Below the pieces are notes generated by a model, which was not told where the DNA came from, made no database searches, and saw nothing but the letters and a program-made list of their open reading frames with translations. Source: DAOTYX01 sp034434635 (GTDB taxonomy: Bacteria > Chloroflexota > Anaerolineae > B4-G1 > DUEL01). From it: a stretch of 22,461 nucleotides of DNA. A program made the translations under genes and the position numbers. This document shows, in pieces, positions 15,477 to 22,461 of the stretch (position 1 is its first letter; each line of letters begins with the position of its first letter). The DNA lies in the NCBI GenBank assembly GCA_034434635.1, contig DAOTYX010000206.1, positions 1 through 22,461 on the forward strand, given 5' to 3'.

Positions 15477-15503
15477 GACACCCTCCTCAAAGCAAGGTAT
15501 ACT
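15475..15503 (+). promoter_or_regulatory. Sigma70-type promoter of smc
   Basis: A perfect TTGACA (15475-15480) is followed after exactly 17 bp by TATACT (15498-15503). The smc ATG lies 8 nt after the -10, so the transcript should be leaderless. No Shine-Dalgarno site is possible in this gap (CCCCTGCG). Confidence 0.85.
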
Positions 15504-15511
15504 CCCCTGCG

Positions 15512-18500
15512 ATGCGCCTGAAACGACTCGAACTGCAGGGGTATAAGTCCTTCGCCAGCCGGACGGAGTTCGTCTTTCCCTCCGGCATCACCGCCATCGT
15601 CGGACCCAACGGCTCCGGCAAGTCCAACATCGCCGACGCCATCCGTTGGGCGCTGGGGGAGCAGAGCCTGCGCTCCCTGCGCGGCAAGACCGGCGAGGAC
15701 ATGATCTTCTCCGGCGGACAGCGCCGCGCCCGCGCCGGAATGGCCGAGGTGCTGTTGACGCTGGACAACAGCGACGGCGGCCTGCCTGTAGAGTATACTG
15801 AGGTCACCCTGGGCCGCCGCGCCTACCGCTCCGGCGAGAACGAGTACCTGATCAACGGCGCCCGCGTCCGCCTGCGCGACATCGTCCAGCTGCTGGCCGA
15901 AAGCGGCCTCAGCCAACGCACCTACGCCGTCATCGGCCAGGGGTTGGTGGACGCCGCCCTCTCCCTGCGCCCCCAGGAGCGGCGCGCGCTGTTCGAGGAA
16001 GCCGCCGGCATCTCCGTCTACCGCCAACAGCGGGAGGAGTCCCTGACGCGCCTGGAGGAGACAGCACGCAACCTGGACCGCGTGCGGGATATCCTCAGCG
16101 AGACCACCCCCCGGCTTCGGCGCCTGGAGGAACAGGTCGAACGACTGCAGGAGCACGAGCGGGTCTCCGCTCACCTCCTGCGCCTCCAGCGCACCTGGTA
16201 CGGCTACCTCTGGGGCCAGGCACAGACAGAGGTCCGCGACGCCCAGGAGCGCGCCACGGCACTGGAGGAGCAACTGTCCACCTACCGCACCGCCGCGGAG
16301 GAGGCCTCCCGCCGCCTGGCAACGCTCCGTCAACAACAGGCGGAGTTGCGCGCCGCCCTGAGGGACGACTATCGCCTCACTGCTGACCTCCACGACCGCG
16401 CTAATGCGGCCCAACGAGAACAGGCCGCCCTCGCCGAACGGGTCCGCCTACTGACTGCCCAGGGGGAAGAGACCGCCCAGCAGATTGGGCCGTTGCATGC
16501 CCAGCAGCAGGCGCAGGCGGAACGCGTCCGCGCCGCGGAGGAACGGGCGGCGGCAGCACAGCAGCAGATGCAGGCGGAAGAGGTACACCTGGCCGCGTTG
16601 GAGCGAGAGACCCACCGGCTGCGCCTGCAGGCCCAGGAACAGGCCGCCCGTCAGGCGCAGGTGCAACACGAACTCGCCGCCACGCGCACCCGACGGGAGC
16701 AGGCGGAACGGAGCCTGGCGGATCTGCGCGCCGCCCGCGCCCGCCTGGAGGCGGAACAGGAATTGCTGGCCCGCCTGCGCCAGGAGCAGAGCGGCCTGAA
16801 CGAAGGGATGCGCACACTTCTGCGTGCCGACCTGCCCGGCGCTCAGGGATTATTGAGTGGCCTGTTGCGCGTCCCAACAGAGTGGGAGAAAGCCGTGGAG
16901 GCGGCGCTCGGCGCACGCCTGCAGGCCCTGGTGGTCCATGGCTGGCCCGCTGTCGAGGCCGCCCGGACCCATCTCGAGCACGGGGCACGGGCGCTGCTGG
17001 TGCTGCGCGACACACCCCCTCCCCAACACTGGGACCCGCCCCCCGGCGCACTCCGCGCCGCCGACGTCGTCACCGCCGCGCCGGACCTGCGCCCCACGGT
17101 GGAGGCGCTTCTGGGCCGTACCCTGCTCGTCGAAGACCTGGAAGCCGCCCGCCGGCTACAGCCTGTACTTCCACCCGGCGGGCAGGTAGCCACCCGCGAC
17201 GGGGAGGTATTCGCCGCCGACGGCACGGTCGCCCTGGGCAGCGGGGACGGAGGGGTGTTGGCCCAGGAACGGGCCTGGCAGACGCTCCCCCAGCGGCTGG
17301 AGGACCTCCGTCGCCAGCAGGAAGCGCTGGAAGCCGACCTGACCCACACGGCCGAGAGGGCCGCCGTGCTGGAGGCCGCCCTCCAGGAAGCCAGCCAGCA
17401 GGCCACGCAGACAGCCCAGGCGCTGACGCAGGCTGAAAGTGGGCCACTGGCCCAGGCACGCACACGCCTCGCCCTGGCCCGCCAGGAGGTAGAGAACCAG
17501 CGCACCCTCCTCCAAAAAGAAAAAGCAGCCCTCGAGCGGCTCAACAGCCAGATTGCCAGCCACCGGGCGCGCCTGGAAAGCCTGAAAGCAGAGCGCACCG
17601 CCGCTGAGCAGCGGCTTGCCCAATTGCAACAGGAGACGCAGCGTTCGGCGCGGGAACTGGCCGAGACCCGCAGCCGTATCGCGCCCGCCGAAGAGCGGCT
17701 CGGCGCACTGGGACGCGAGCAGGAGCAGGCCGAAGAGGCCGAACGTCAGGCTCAAGAACGGTTCCGCCGCGCCGAGGAGATGGCCGTCAGCGCCCGCCTG
17801 GAACTCGCCCGCAGCCAGGACCGCCTCACCCGCCTGCAGGAGCGCATCGAGGAGGACCTGGGACTGGTGGAACTGGAGGTCACCGATCAGGTCACCGCGC
17901 GGACGCCGCTGCCGCTGCACCCCTTCGTCTCCGCCCTCCCCACCGTCGAGGCGCTTCCGGAAGGACTGCAGGAGGAGATCGGCCGACTCAAGGCCCGCCT
18001 GCGCCAGATCGGCCCGGTCAACCCCAACGCGGTACAGGACTACGAGGAAAACGCCCAACGCCACCGCTTCCTCTCCGAACAACTGGCCGACCTGGAAGCA
18101 GCCTCGGCGCGACTGCATGAGGTCGTGGCCGAACTCGACCGGATGATGGAACAGGCCTTCCGCGAGACCTTCGACGCCGTCGCCGCCGCCTTCGAGGAGA
18201 CCTTCACCACGCTCTTCAACGGGGGAACCGCTCATCTGGAACTGACCGAGCCAGACGACCTGCTCAACTCCGGCGTGGACATCGTCGCGCGGCCGCCGGG
18301 GAAGCGGTTACAGAGCCTGGCGCTCCTGTCGGGCGGCGAGCGGGCGCTGACCGCAGCAGCGCTCATCTTCGCCATCCTCCGCGTCCGCCCCACCCCGCTC
18401 TGTGTGCTGGATGAGGTGGACGCGATGCTGGACGAGTCGAACGTGGCCCGCTTCCGCCGCATGCTGGAAGACCTGTCGCAGAAGACGCAGTTCATCGTCA

Positions 18501-18613
18501 TCACCCACAACCGCGCCACCGTCGAGGCCGCCGCGACGGTCTACGGCGTCTCGATGGGCTCGGAGGGGGTATCACAGGTGGTGTCGCTGCGGATGGAAGA
18601 GGTGGTGGAATGA
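15512..18613 (+). CDS. smc: Chromosome segregation protein SMC (short-armed)
   Basis: A 1033-residue SMC ATPase, the core of the condensin-like SMC-ScpAB complex that compacts and segregates chromosomes. The N-terminal head has MRLKRLELQGYKSF and Walker A GPNGSGKSN (31-39). The coiled coil runs about 165-430, the hinge about 435-580, the return coil about 585-835, and the C-terminal head has the signature LSGGE (939-943) and Walker B/D-loop VLDEVDAMLDESN (Asp967, Glu968). All ATPase motifs are intact. The usual bacterial length is near 1150-1200, so each arm is roughly 60-70 residues short while head and hinge look complete. The ATG is 8 nt after a TATACT box. The last 4 bp overlap the asparaginase start (ATGA), and ScpA/ScpB are not in the window. 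Confidence 0.97.
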   Translation: MRLKRLELQGYKSFASRTEFVFPSGITAIVGPNGSGKSNIADAIRWALGEQSLRSLRGKTGEDMIFSGGQRRARAGMAEVLLTLDNSDGGLPVEYTEVTLGRRAYRSGENEYLINGARVRLRDIVQLLAESGLSQRTYAVIGQGLVDAALSLRPQERRALFEEAAGISVYRQQREESLTRLEETARNLDRVRDILSETTPRLRRLEEQVERLQEHERVSAHLLRLQRTWYGYLWGQAQTEVRDAQERATALEEQLSTYRTAAEEASRRLATLRQQQAELRAALRDDYRLTADLHDRANAAQREQAALAERVRLLTAQGEETAQQIGPLHAQQQAQAERVRAAEERAAAAQQQMQAEEVHLAALERETHRLRLQAQEQAARQAQVQHELAATRTRREQAERSLADLRAARARLEAEQELLARLRQEQSGLNEGMRTLLRADLPGAQGLLSGLLRVPTEWEKAVEAALGARLQALVVHGWPAVEAARTHLEHGARALLVLRDTPPPQHWDPPPGALRAADVVTAAPDLRPTVEALLGRTLLVEDLEAARRLQPVLPPGGQVATRDGEVFAADGTVALGSGDGGVLAQERAWQTLPQRLEDLRRQQEALEADLTHTAERAAVLEAALQEASQQATQTAQALTQAESGPLAQARTRLALARQEVENQRTLLQKEKAALERLNSQIASHRARLESLKAERTAAEQRLAQLQQETQRSARELAETRSRIAPAEERLGALGREQEQAEEAERQAQERFRRAEEMAVSARLELARSQDRLTRLQERIEEDLGLVELEVTDQVTARTPLPLHPFVSALPTVEALPEGLQEEIGRLKARLRQIGPVNPNAVQDYEENAQRHRFLSEQLADLEAASARLHEVVAELDRMMEQAFRETFDAVAAAFEETFTTLFNGGTAHLELTEPDDLLNSGVDIVARPPGKRLQSLALLSGGERALTAAALIFAILRVRPTPLCVLDEVDAMLDESNVARFRRMLEDLSQKTQFIVITHNRATVEAAATVYGVSMGSEGVSQVVSLRMEEVVE

Positions 18614-19575
18614 GCCGCGTCGCGGTATTGACCACCGGCGGCACGGTGGCGATGCGTCACGACCCACAGGCCGGCGGCGCGGTGCCCGCGCTCAGCCCCG
18701 ACGACCTGGCCGCCGTCCTCCCCGCTGGCGCGCCACCCCTGGCCACGGAGGCGATCTGCAACCTGCCCAGTTCCCACTTCACGCTGGAGACCCTCTGGCA
18801 CATCCGCGCGCGGGTCGCCGAATGGGCCGCCCGGCCGGACGTGGACGGGGTGGTGGTCACTCACGGAACCGATACGCTGGAGGAGACCGCCTACCTGCTC
18901 GACCTGACCGTGCCCGGCGAGAAGCCTTTGGTGGTGACCGGCGCGATGCGCGCTGCCTCCGACCCCGGCGCAGACGGCCCGGCCAACCTCTGGGCAGCGA
19001 TACGGGTGGCCGCATCCCCTGCTGCACGCGGTCTGGGCGCGCTGGTGGTGCTCAACGATGAAGTCCATGCCGCCCGCTACGTCGCCAAGACCGACACCCA
19101 CTCCACCGCAGCATTCCAATCCCCCGGTTGGGGCCCCCTGGGACGGGTCGAACCGGACGGCCTCCGCCTGGCCTGGCGGGTGGAGCGTCGGGTCATGGAC
19201 TGCCCACGGCTGGAGGAGCGCGTCGCGCTGGTCACGCTGGCCGTCGGGATGGCGGCCCATCCGCTGGAAGATGCTGTGGCGCGCGGGGCGCGGGGCGTGG
19301 TGTTGGAGACGCTCGGTGGGGGACGGGTACCGCCGTGGTGGCTGCCCGTCATCGAGAGAGCGGTGCGCGAAGGCGTTGCCGTAGTCGTCACCAGCCGCTG
19401 CCCCGCCGGGGTTGTGGGGGACACCTATGGCTACGAAGGGGGGTACCAGACCCTGCGTCGCCTGGGCTGCCTCTTCTCTCCGGGGCTCAATGGCCCCAAA
19501 GCGCGCGTCCGGCTGATGGCTGTGCTGGGTGCAGCGGAAGGGCCCGCCGAGGTGGCGAGGCTCTGGAACGGCTGA
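18610..19575 (+). CDS. L-asparaginase (type I/II, Thr-dependent)
   Basis: A 321-residue cytosolic-type asparaginase (no signal peptide) that hydrolyses L-asparagine to aspartate and ammonia. Visible active-site elements: VLTTGGT (6-12) with nucleophile Thr9, the substrate loop NLPSSHF (51-57), VTHGTDTLEET (83-93) with Thr87-Asp88, and Lys160 in ARYVAKTDTH. GAMR (111-114) and the DGPANL segment (122-127) are family markers. The C-terminal domain contains TSRCPAGVVGDTYGYEGG, as in related enzymes. The ATG overlaps the smc stop by 4 bp, so translation should be coupled to smc; this partner is unusual and probably only a matter of operon economy. Glutaminase-type side activity cannot be excluded from sequence. 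Confidence 0.93.
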   Translation: MSRVAVLTTGGTVAMRHDPQAGGAVPALSPDDLAAVLPAGAPPLATEAICNLPSSHFTLETLWHIRARVAEWAARPDVDGVVVTHGTDTLEETAYLLDLTVPGEKPLVVTGAMRAASDPGADGPANLWAAIRVAASPAARGLGALVVLNDEVHAARYVAKTDTHSTAAFQSPGWGPLGRVEPDGLRLAWRVERRVMDCPRLEERVALVTLAVGMAAHPLEDAVARGARGVVLETLGGGRVPPWWLPVIERAVREGVAVVVTSRCPAGVVGDTYGYEGGYQTLRRLGCLFSPGLNGPKARVRLMAVLGAAEGPAEVARLWNG

Positions 19576-19650
19576 CGGACGATGGACGACAGATCACGGA
19601 CCACGCAATACGTAACACGTAAAACGTAAAACGTAAAACGTAAAACGGGG
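19574..19650 (+). repeat. Heptanucleotide array, drifting motif nACGnAn (11 units)
   Basis: Starting in the asparaginase stop codon, eleven 7-bp units follow in strict phase: GACGGAC, GATGGAC, GACAGAT, CACGGAC, CACGCAA, TACGTAA, CACGTAA, AACGTAA three times, then AACGGGG. The first units match the words of the 14445 array and the last are a near-perfect microsatellite. The final GGGG supplies the ribosome-binding purines of rsfS. Confidence 0.85.
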
Positions 19651-19657
19651 GGACAAT

Positions 19658-20005
19658 CTGGAACCGCTAGACCTGGCCCATAAGATTGTGGACATTGTCA
19701 CGGAGAAGAAGGCGGAGAACATCCTGCTGTTAGATGTCCGCGAAGTGGCGGTGTTCACCGACTTTTTCATTATCTGCTCCGCGACGAGTGAGCGACAGGT
19801 GGAGGCGTTGCGCTCCGCCATCCGCGAGGAGACGAAAGCCGCCTTGCGTGTTGTCCCACTCAATGTGGAGGGGGAGGCCTCATCGGGCTGGGTGCTGATG
19901 GACTACGGCTCGGTGATCGTCCACCTGTTCAGCCCCGAAGTGCGCGCCTACTACAACCTGGAAGGGCTGTGGCGCGACGGACGGGTGATCGTGCGCATCC
20001 AATGA
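19658..20005 (+). CDS. rsfS: Ribosome silencing factor RsfS (Iojap/YbeB), probable CTG start
   Basis: RsfS binds uL14 on the 50S subunit and blocks subunit joining when nutrients are low. The frame carries family landmarks: DIVTEKKAENILLLDVRE, FTDFFIICSATSERQVEALR, and a C-terminal GWVLMDYGSVIVHLFSPEVRAYYNLEGLW. No ATG precedes these. A GTG at 19688 would give 105 residues but would cut off the conserved first helix. A CTG at 19658 gives 115 residues, restores EPLDLAHKIVDIVTEKKAE, and lies 5 nt after a GGGGGG run; the next upstream in-frame codons include a stop (TAA, 19634-19636). I therefore prefer CTG 19658. The gene follows the asparaginase by about 80 bp of heptamer repeat and precedes the prenyltransferase by 13 bp, so co-transcription is likely. 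Confidence 0.9.
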   Translation: MEPLDLAHKIVDIVTEKKAENILLLDVREVAVFTDFFIICSATSERQVEALRSAIREETKAALRVVPLNVEGEASSGWVLMDYGSVIVHLFSPEVRAYYNLEGLWRDGRVIVRIQ

Positions 20006-20018
20006 GAGGCAGGAACCT

Positions 20019-20945
20019 ATGACACAGGACTTCAGTGAAGGGCCGCCGCTGACCGTTGGAGAGGTAGCCGCGCCACGCCCGGCCCAGGGGCTGCGGCGCC
20101 TCCCGGCATACCTCTCGCTGACCAAGCCGCGGCAGACGATGCTCCTGCTGCTGACCGGGGTCTGCGCCTACGCGCTCACCCTGCCCGGCGCGGTGCGGTG
20201 GACGGAACTGCTGCTGGGCGGGCTGGCGTTGTGGACGACCATCTCCGGCTGCACGGTGCTCAACATGTTGGCCGACCGCGACATTGACGCGCGGATGGGG
20301 CGAACGGCGCGTCGCCCCCTGCCCGCCCGCCAGGTCTCATCGAGCGCTGCGCTGCGCTTTGGGCTGGCCCTGTCGCTGCCCGGACTGGCGCTGGCCTGGC
20401 TCCTGCAGCCGCTGTTCGGGTTGCTGGTCAGCCTGGGCTTCGCGCTCGACCTGGGAGTGTATACGCTGTGGCTCAAGCGACGCACCCCGTTCTCCATCCT
20501 GCTGGGCGGCCTCTCTGGCGGGATGCCGGCGCTGGCTGGCCGTGCCCTGGCGCTGGGGCGCGTGGATACCGTGGGATTGCTGCTCGCCGCGGGGGTGTTG
20601 CTGTGGATTCCCGCCCACATCCTCACCCTGGCCAGCCGTTACGCTGCGGAGTATCGTCTGGCTGGCGTTCCCGTCTGGCCGGAGGTGTACGGGCCGCGGG
20701 CGACGCGACGGTTGGTGGCCGGGGCGACCTTCAGTATGGCCGTGGTGTTGTGTGTGGCAGGGTGGTTGCTTCACATCCACCCAGTGGCCCTGGTGACCCT
20801 GGGGTTGATGGGGGTTGGCCTTTCCGGCCTGGCGGTGGCGGTCCTGCTGCGCCCCGTGGAGCGGTTGAACTGGGCGCTGTTCAAGGCCGCCTCATTCTAC
20901 ATGCTGGGCTCGTTCCTGTGCCTGACGCTGGGGACCCTCGGCTGA
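20019..20945 (+). CDS. UbiA-family prenyltransferase, probable protoheme IX farnesyltransferase (CtaB/COX10)
   Basis: A 308-residue membrane protein with about eight or nine hydrophobic segments after a 30-residue cytoplasmic start. YLSLTKPRQT (31-40) and the first Asp-rich motif NMLADRDIDARMGRTARRPLPA (Asn82, Asp86, Asp90) are typical of UbiA enzymes that bind prenyl diphosphate through Mg. YTLWLKRRTPFSILLGGLSG (148-167) and IPAHILTLASRY...GVPVWPEVYG (197-225) match the CtaB-like group, which farnesylates heme b to heme o for cytochrome oxidase. The second Asp motif is weaker (AAEYRLAG, Glu211 where Asp is usual) and the common PPHF is PAHI. No cytochrome oxidase genes are here, so substrate is inferred. 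The start is supported by CAGGAACCT before the ATG. Confidence 0.82.
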   Translation: MTQDFSEGPPLTVGEVAAPRPAQGLRRLPAYLSLTKPRQTMLLLLTGVCAYALTLPGAVRWTELLLGGLALWTTISGCTVLNMLADRDIDARMGRTARRPLPARQVSSSAALRFGLALSLPGLALAWLLQPLFGLLVSLGFALDLGVYTLWLKRRTPFSILLGGLSGGMPALAGRALALGRVDTVGLLLAAGVLLWIPAHILTLASRYAAEYRLAGVPVWPEVYGPRATRRLVAGATFSMAVVLCVAGWLLHIHPVALVTLGLMGVGLSGLAVAVLLRPVERLNWALFKAASFYMLGSFLCLTLGTLG

Positions 20946-20978
20946 CCCGGTGTGGTCGCCGGCCTGCGCGTGCATCCG

Positions 20979-21025
20979 GCGGTTGAAGCCGCGGACAATG
21001 GCTGCAAAGGCCGCCAGCGCGGCCT
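20979..21025. repeat. Palindromic intergenic element at the convergent ctaB/hdrA-like junction
   Basis: Two small hairpins lie in the 78-bp gap: GCGG-TTGAAG-CCGC (20980-20993) and a perfect GGCCGC-CAGC-GCGGCC (21010-21025) that reaches into the stop codon of the minus-strand gene. Read on the minus strand the second is followed by TTT, so it could act as a weak terminator. Otherwise the gap shows nothing. Confidence 0.55.
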
Positions 21026-22337
21026 ATGAGCCGCCATTCGCAAACAGCCGCAGTACCTTCGCCGCTGCCGCCGAACCGTGACCGACCGCCTCCGGGATGT
21101 CCATCGGCCCAGTCACCGTCCCGGCCAGGAAAATCCCGGGGCGGTTCGTCTCCACCGGCAAGATGTTCCCGTCCGCCGGGACAAGCCAGCCCCGCTCGTC
21201 AATCTCCACGCCCAACATCTCCGCCAGTCGCCGCGTGGTGGGGCGCGGGATGAGCGCCGGGGCCAGCACCACCAGGTCGGCAGCGATGCGCACCTGTTGA
21301 CCGCTCAGCGTGTCGGCCCCCCAGACCATCACCCGTTCCCCGTCGCGGAAGATGCGCGACACCTTGCCGCGCAGGTAGACCACCCGGTCTTCCTCCATCG
21401 CCCGCTGAGTGAACTCGTCATACCGCTTGCCGCCGGCGCGGATGTCAATGTAGAAGACGTAGGCCTGGCCATCATGGACGCGGTGCCGGTAAAGAATGGC
21501 CTGCTTGGCCGCGTACATGCAGCAGATTTTCGAGCAGTGCGGGTTGTGCCGCTCCGGCGCGCGGGAGCCGGCACATTGGACGAAGACTACCTCCATCGGC
21601 ACCTTGCCATCCGACGGGCGGCGCACCTGGCCGGCGGTGGGGCCAGAGGCTGAAAGGAGCCGCTCGAAGCCCAGCGCGTCGATCACATCTGGCACCTGCC
21701 CCCCACCATACTCCGGCATGTTCTCCAGCCCATACAGGTCGTAGCCCGTCGCCAGGATGATCCCCCCCACCTCCGTCTCGATGAAGGTGTCCTCCTGGTC
21801 ATAGGCCAGCGCGCCGGTGGGGCAGAACTTCTCGCAGATACGGCACTTGCCGCGCTCGAAATAGATGCAGGAAGCGCGGTCAATCACCGGCTTGTTCGGC
21901 ACCGCCTGCGGCGAGAGGGTGTAGATGGCTTTCCGCTCTCCCAGGCCGCGCTGGAACTCCGCCGGCACCTTACGCGGGCATTTCTCCTGGCACAGGCCGC
22001 AACCGGTGCACTTCTCCCAGTCCACGTAGGCCGCGCGGCGACGGATGCGCACCTGGAAGTGGCCGGCCTCGCCGCTGACCGACTCGACGTCGGAGTAGGT
22101 CAGCAACTGGATGTTCTCGTGATGCCCCACCTCGACCGTGCGCGGGGTAAGGATGCACTGGGAGCAGTCCAACGTGGGGAAAGTCTCCGAGAGTTGGGCC
22201 ATGCGCCCGCCGATGGAGGGGAGTTGTTCGACCAGGACAACCTGATGGCCGGCGTTGGCCACGTCGAGGGCGGCCTGCATGCCAGCGATGCCAGCGCCAA
22301 CAATCAGCACGCGGGGGACAGGGGTCTGTTGTGCCAT
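21024..22337 (-). CDS. HdrA-like FAD/iron-sulfur oxidoreductase subunit (HdrA/QmoA family)
   Basis: From ATG 22337 the protein has 437 residues; GAGGAG lies 3 nt upstream, and an earlier ATG at 22409 would add a stretch that overlaps the promoter. It starts with a Rossmann FAD motif VLIVGAGIAGMQAAL (10-24), then a DCSQC pair (Cys58, Cys61), a first 4Fe-4S motif CTGCGLCQEKCP (Cys110/113/116/120), a second set CRICEKFCPTGA with Cys157/165/168/172, ATGYD (196-200), and CAGSR with CSKICCMYAAKQA (Cys255, 268, 272, 273). The end has GIFLAGTVTGPMDIPEAVGHG, the second FAD-contact motif. This is the short HdrA/QmoA form; the longer methanogen HdrA has extra domains. It takes part in soluble electron transfer or flavin-based bifurcation with partners (HdrB/C, MvhD) not in the window. 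Cytoplasmic. Confidence 0.9.
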   Translation of the reverse strand: MAQQTPVPRVLIVGAGIAGMQAALDVANAGHQVVLVEQLPSIGGRMAQLSETFPTLDCSQCILTPRTVEVGHHENIQLLTYSDVESVSGEAGHFQVRIRRRAAYVDWEKCTGCGLCQEKCPRKVPAEFQRGLGERKAIYTLSPQAVPNKPVIDRASCIYFERGKCRICEKFCPTGALAYDQEDTFIETEVGGIILATGYDLYGLENMPEYGGGQVPDVIDALGFERLLSASGPTAGQVRRPSDGKVPMEVVFVQCAGSRAPERHNPHCSKICCMYAAKQAILYRHRVHDGQAYVFYIDIRAGGKRYDEFTQRAMEEDRVVYLRGKVSRIFRDGERVMVWGADTLSGQQVRIAADLVVLAPALIPRPTTRRLAEMLGVEIDERGWLVPADGNILPVETNRPGIFLAGTVTGPMDIPEAVGHGSAAAAKVLRLFANGGS

Positions 22338-22369
22338 ACGCTCCTCGTTCAGGGTGAAGGTTGAGCCAT

Positions 22370-22398
22370 ATTGTAGTGCAGGTGAAGGTTTATGGCAA
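22370..22398 (-). promoter_or_regulatory. Sigma70-type promoter of the HdrA-like gene
   Basis: On the minus strand TTGCCA (22398-22393) is followed after 17 bp by TACAAT (22375-22370). The leader would be about 25 nt and includes GAGGAG before ATG 22337. The -35 word TTGCCA is the same as in the cyclase promoter. Confidence 0.72.
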
Positions 22399-22412
22399 GG
22401 GGCACACATCTC

Positions 22413-22448
22413 TCCCCCTTCTCCCCCGCTGAGGGGGGAGAAGGGGGA
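22413..22448. repeat. Perfect 15-bp inverted repeat (polypurine/polypyrimidine hairpin)
   Basis: TCCCCCTTCTCCCCC (22413-22427) is the exact reverse complement of GGGGGAGAAGGGGGA (22434-22448), with a 6-nt GCTGAG loop. It sits 15 bp upstream of the -35 of the HdrA-like gene and continues as purine-rich sequence to the edge. It could be a dispersed repeat or a terminator of a gene to the right; neither can be decided here. Confidence 0.85.
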
Positions 22449-22461
22449 AGGGGGATGAGGG

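Noticed and set aside
17156..18235. 359-residue minus-strand ORF inside smc
   Set aside because: Antisense to the SMC coiled coil and head, whose motifs are intact on the plus strand.
22338..22409. Upstream start extending the HdrA-like protein by 24 residues
   Set aside because: It would start upstream of the -35/-10 promoter; ATG 22337 has GAGGAG and precedes the FAD motif at the normal distance.

Overview
The window is GC-rich, gene-dense bacterial DNA. It carries bacterial housekeeping genes (smc, mutM/fpg, rsfS, a UbiA-type prenyltransferase) beside long secreted beta-sandwich proteins, a cyclase-ATPase-TPR protein, an HdrA-like flavoprotein and many phased intergenic repeats. This mix suggests a Chloroflexota member, probably Anaerolineae-like. 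That assignment is an inference from gene content and style; no rRNA or other taxonomic marker is present.

Layout. 1-7921 is read on the minus strand: a secreted repeat/PPC/C25-like protein that runs off the left edge, a soluble-adenylyl-cyclase-like signalling protein, and a LytR-CpsA-Psr cell-wall ligase. 8008-9078 is read on the plus strand: fpg, then a free-standing structured RNA with its own promoter and terminator that looks like 6S RNA. 9082-11182 is on the minus strand: an M1 metallopeptidase lipoprotein, a cluster of palindromic repeats, a MoaD/ThiS-type protein, and an unlisted 45-residue ORF with its own promoter whose stop overlaps the moaD start. 11305-20945 is on the plus strand: an SGNH-like membrane-anchored protein, an M28/DUF4910-type peptidase, a zinc-ribbon protein, smc overlapping an asparaginase, rsfS with a probable CTG start, and a CtaB-like prenyltransferase. 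20979-22461 holds a palindromic element, an HdrA-like gene on the minus strand with a clear promoter, and a perfect 15-bp hairpin at the right edge.

Promoters are unusually readable. TTGACA/TTGCCA-type -35 and TATAAT-type -10 elements at 16-17 bp spacing precede the cyclase, LCP, 6S-like RNA, small ORF, SGNH, smc and HdrA genes. For the cyclase, LCP, fpg and smc genes the -10 lies only 8-12 nt before the start codon, which implies leaderless or nearly leaderless mRNAs; other genes have ordinary Shine-Dalgarno sites.

The intergenic spaces around 12.4, 14.5, 15.3-15.5 and 19.6 kb consist of degenerate tandem repeats with strict 7-bp or 9-bp phase. No defence island, prophage, IS element or CRISPR was seen. 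The most interesting items are the 6S-like RNA, the promoter-driven Cys-rich small ORF before moaD, the phased repeat arrays, and the sAC-like cyclase with its active site split over two domains.
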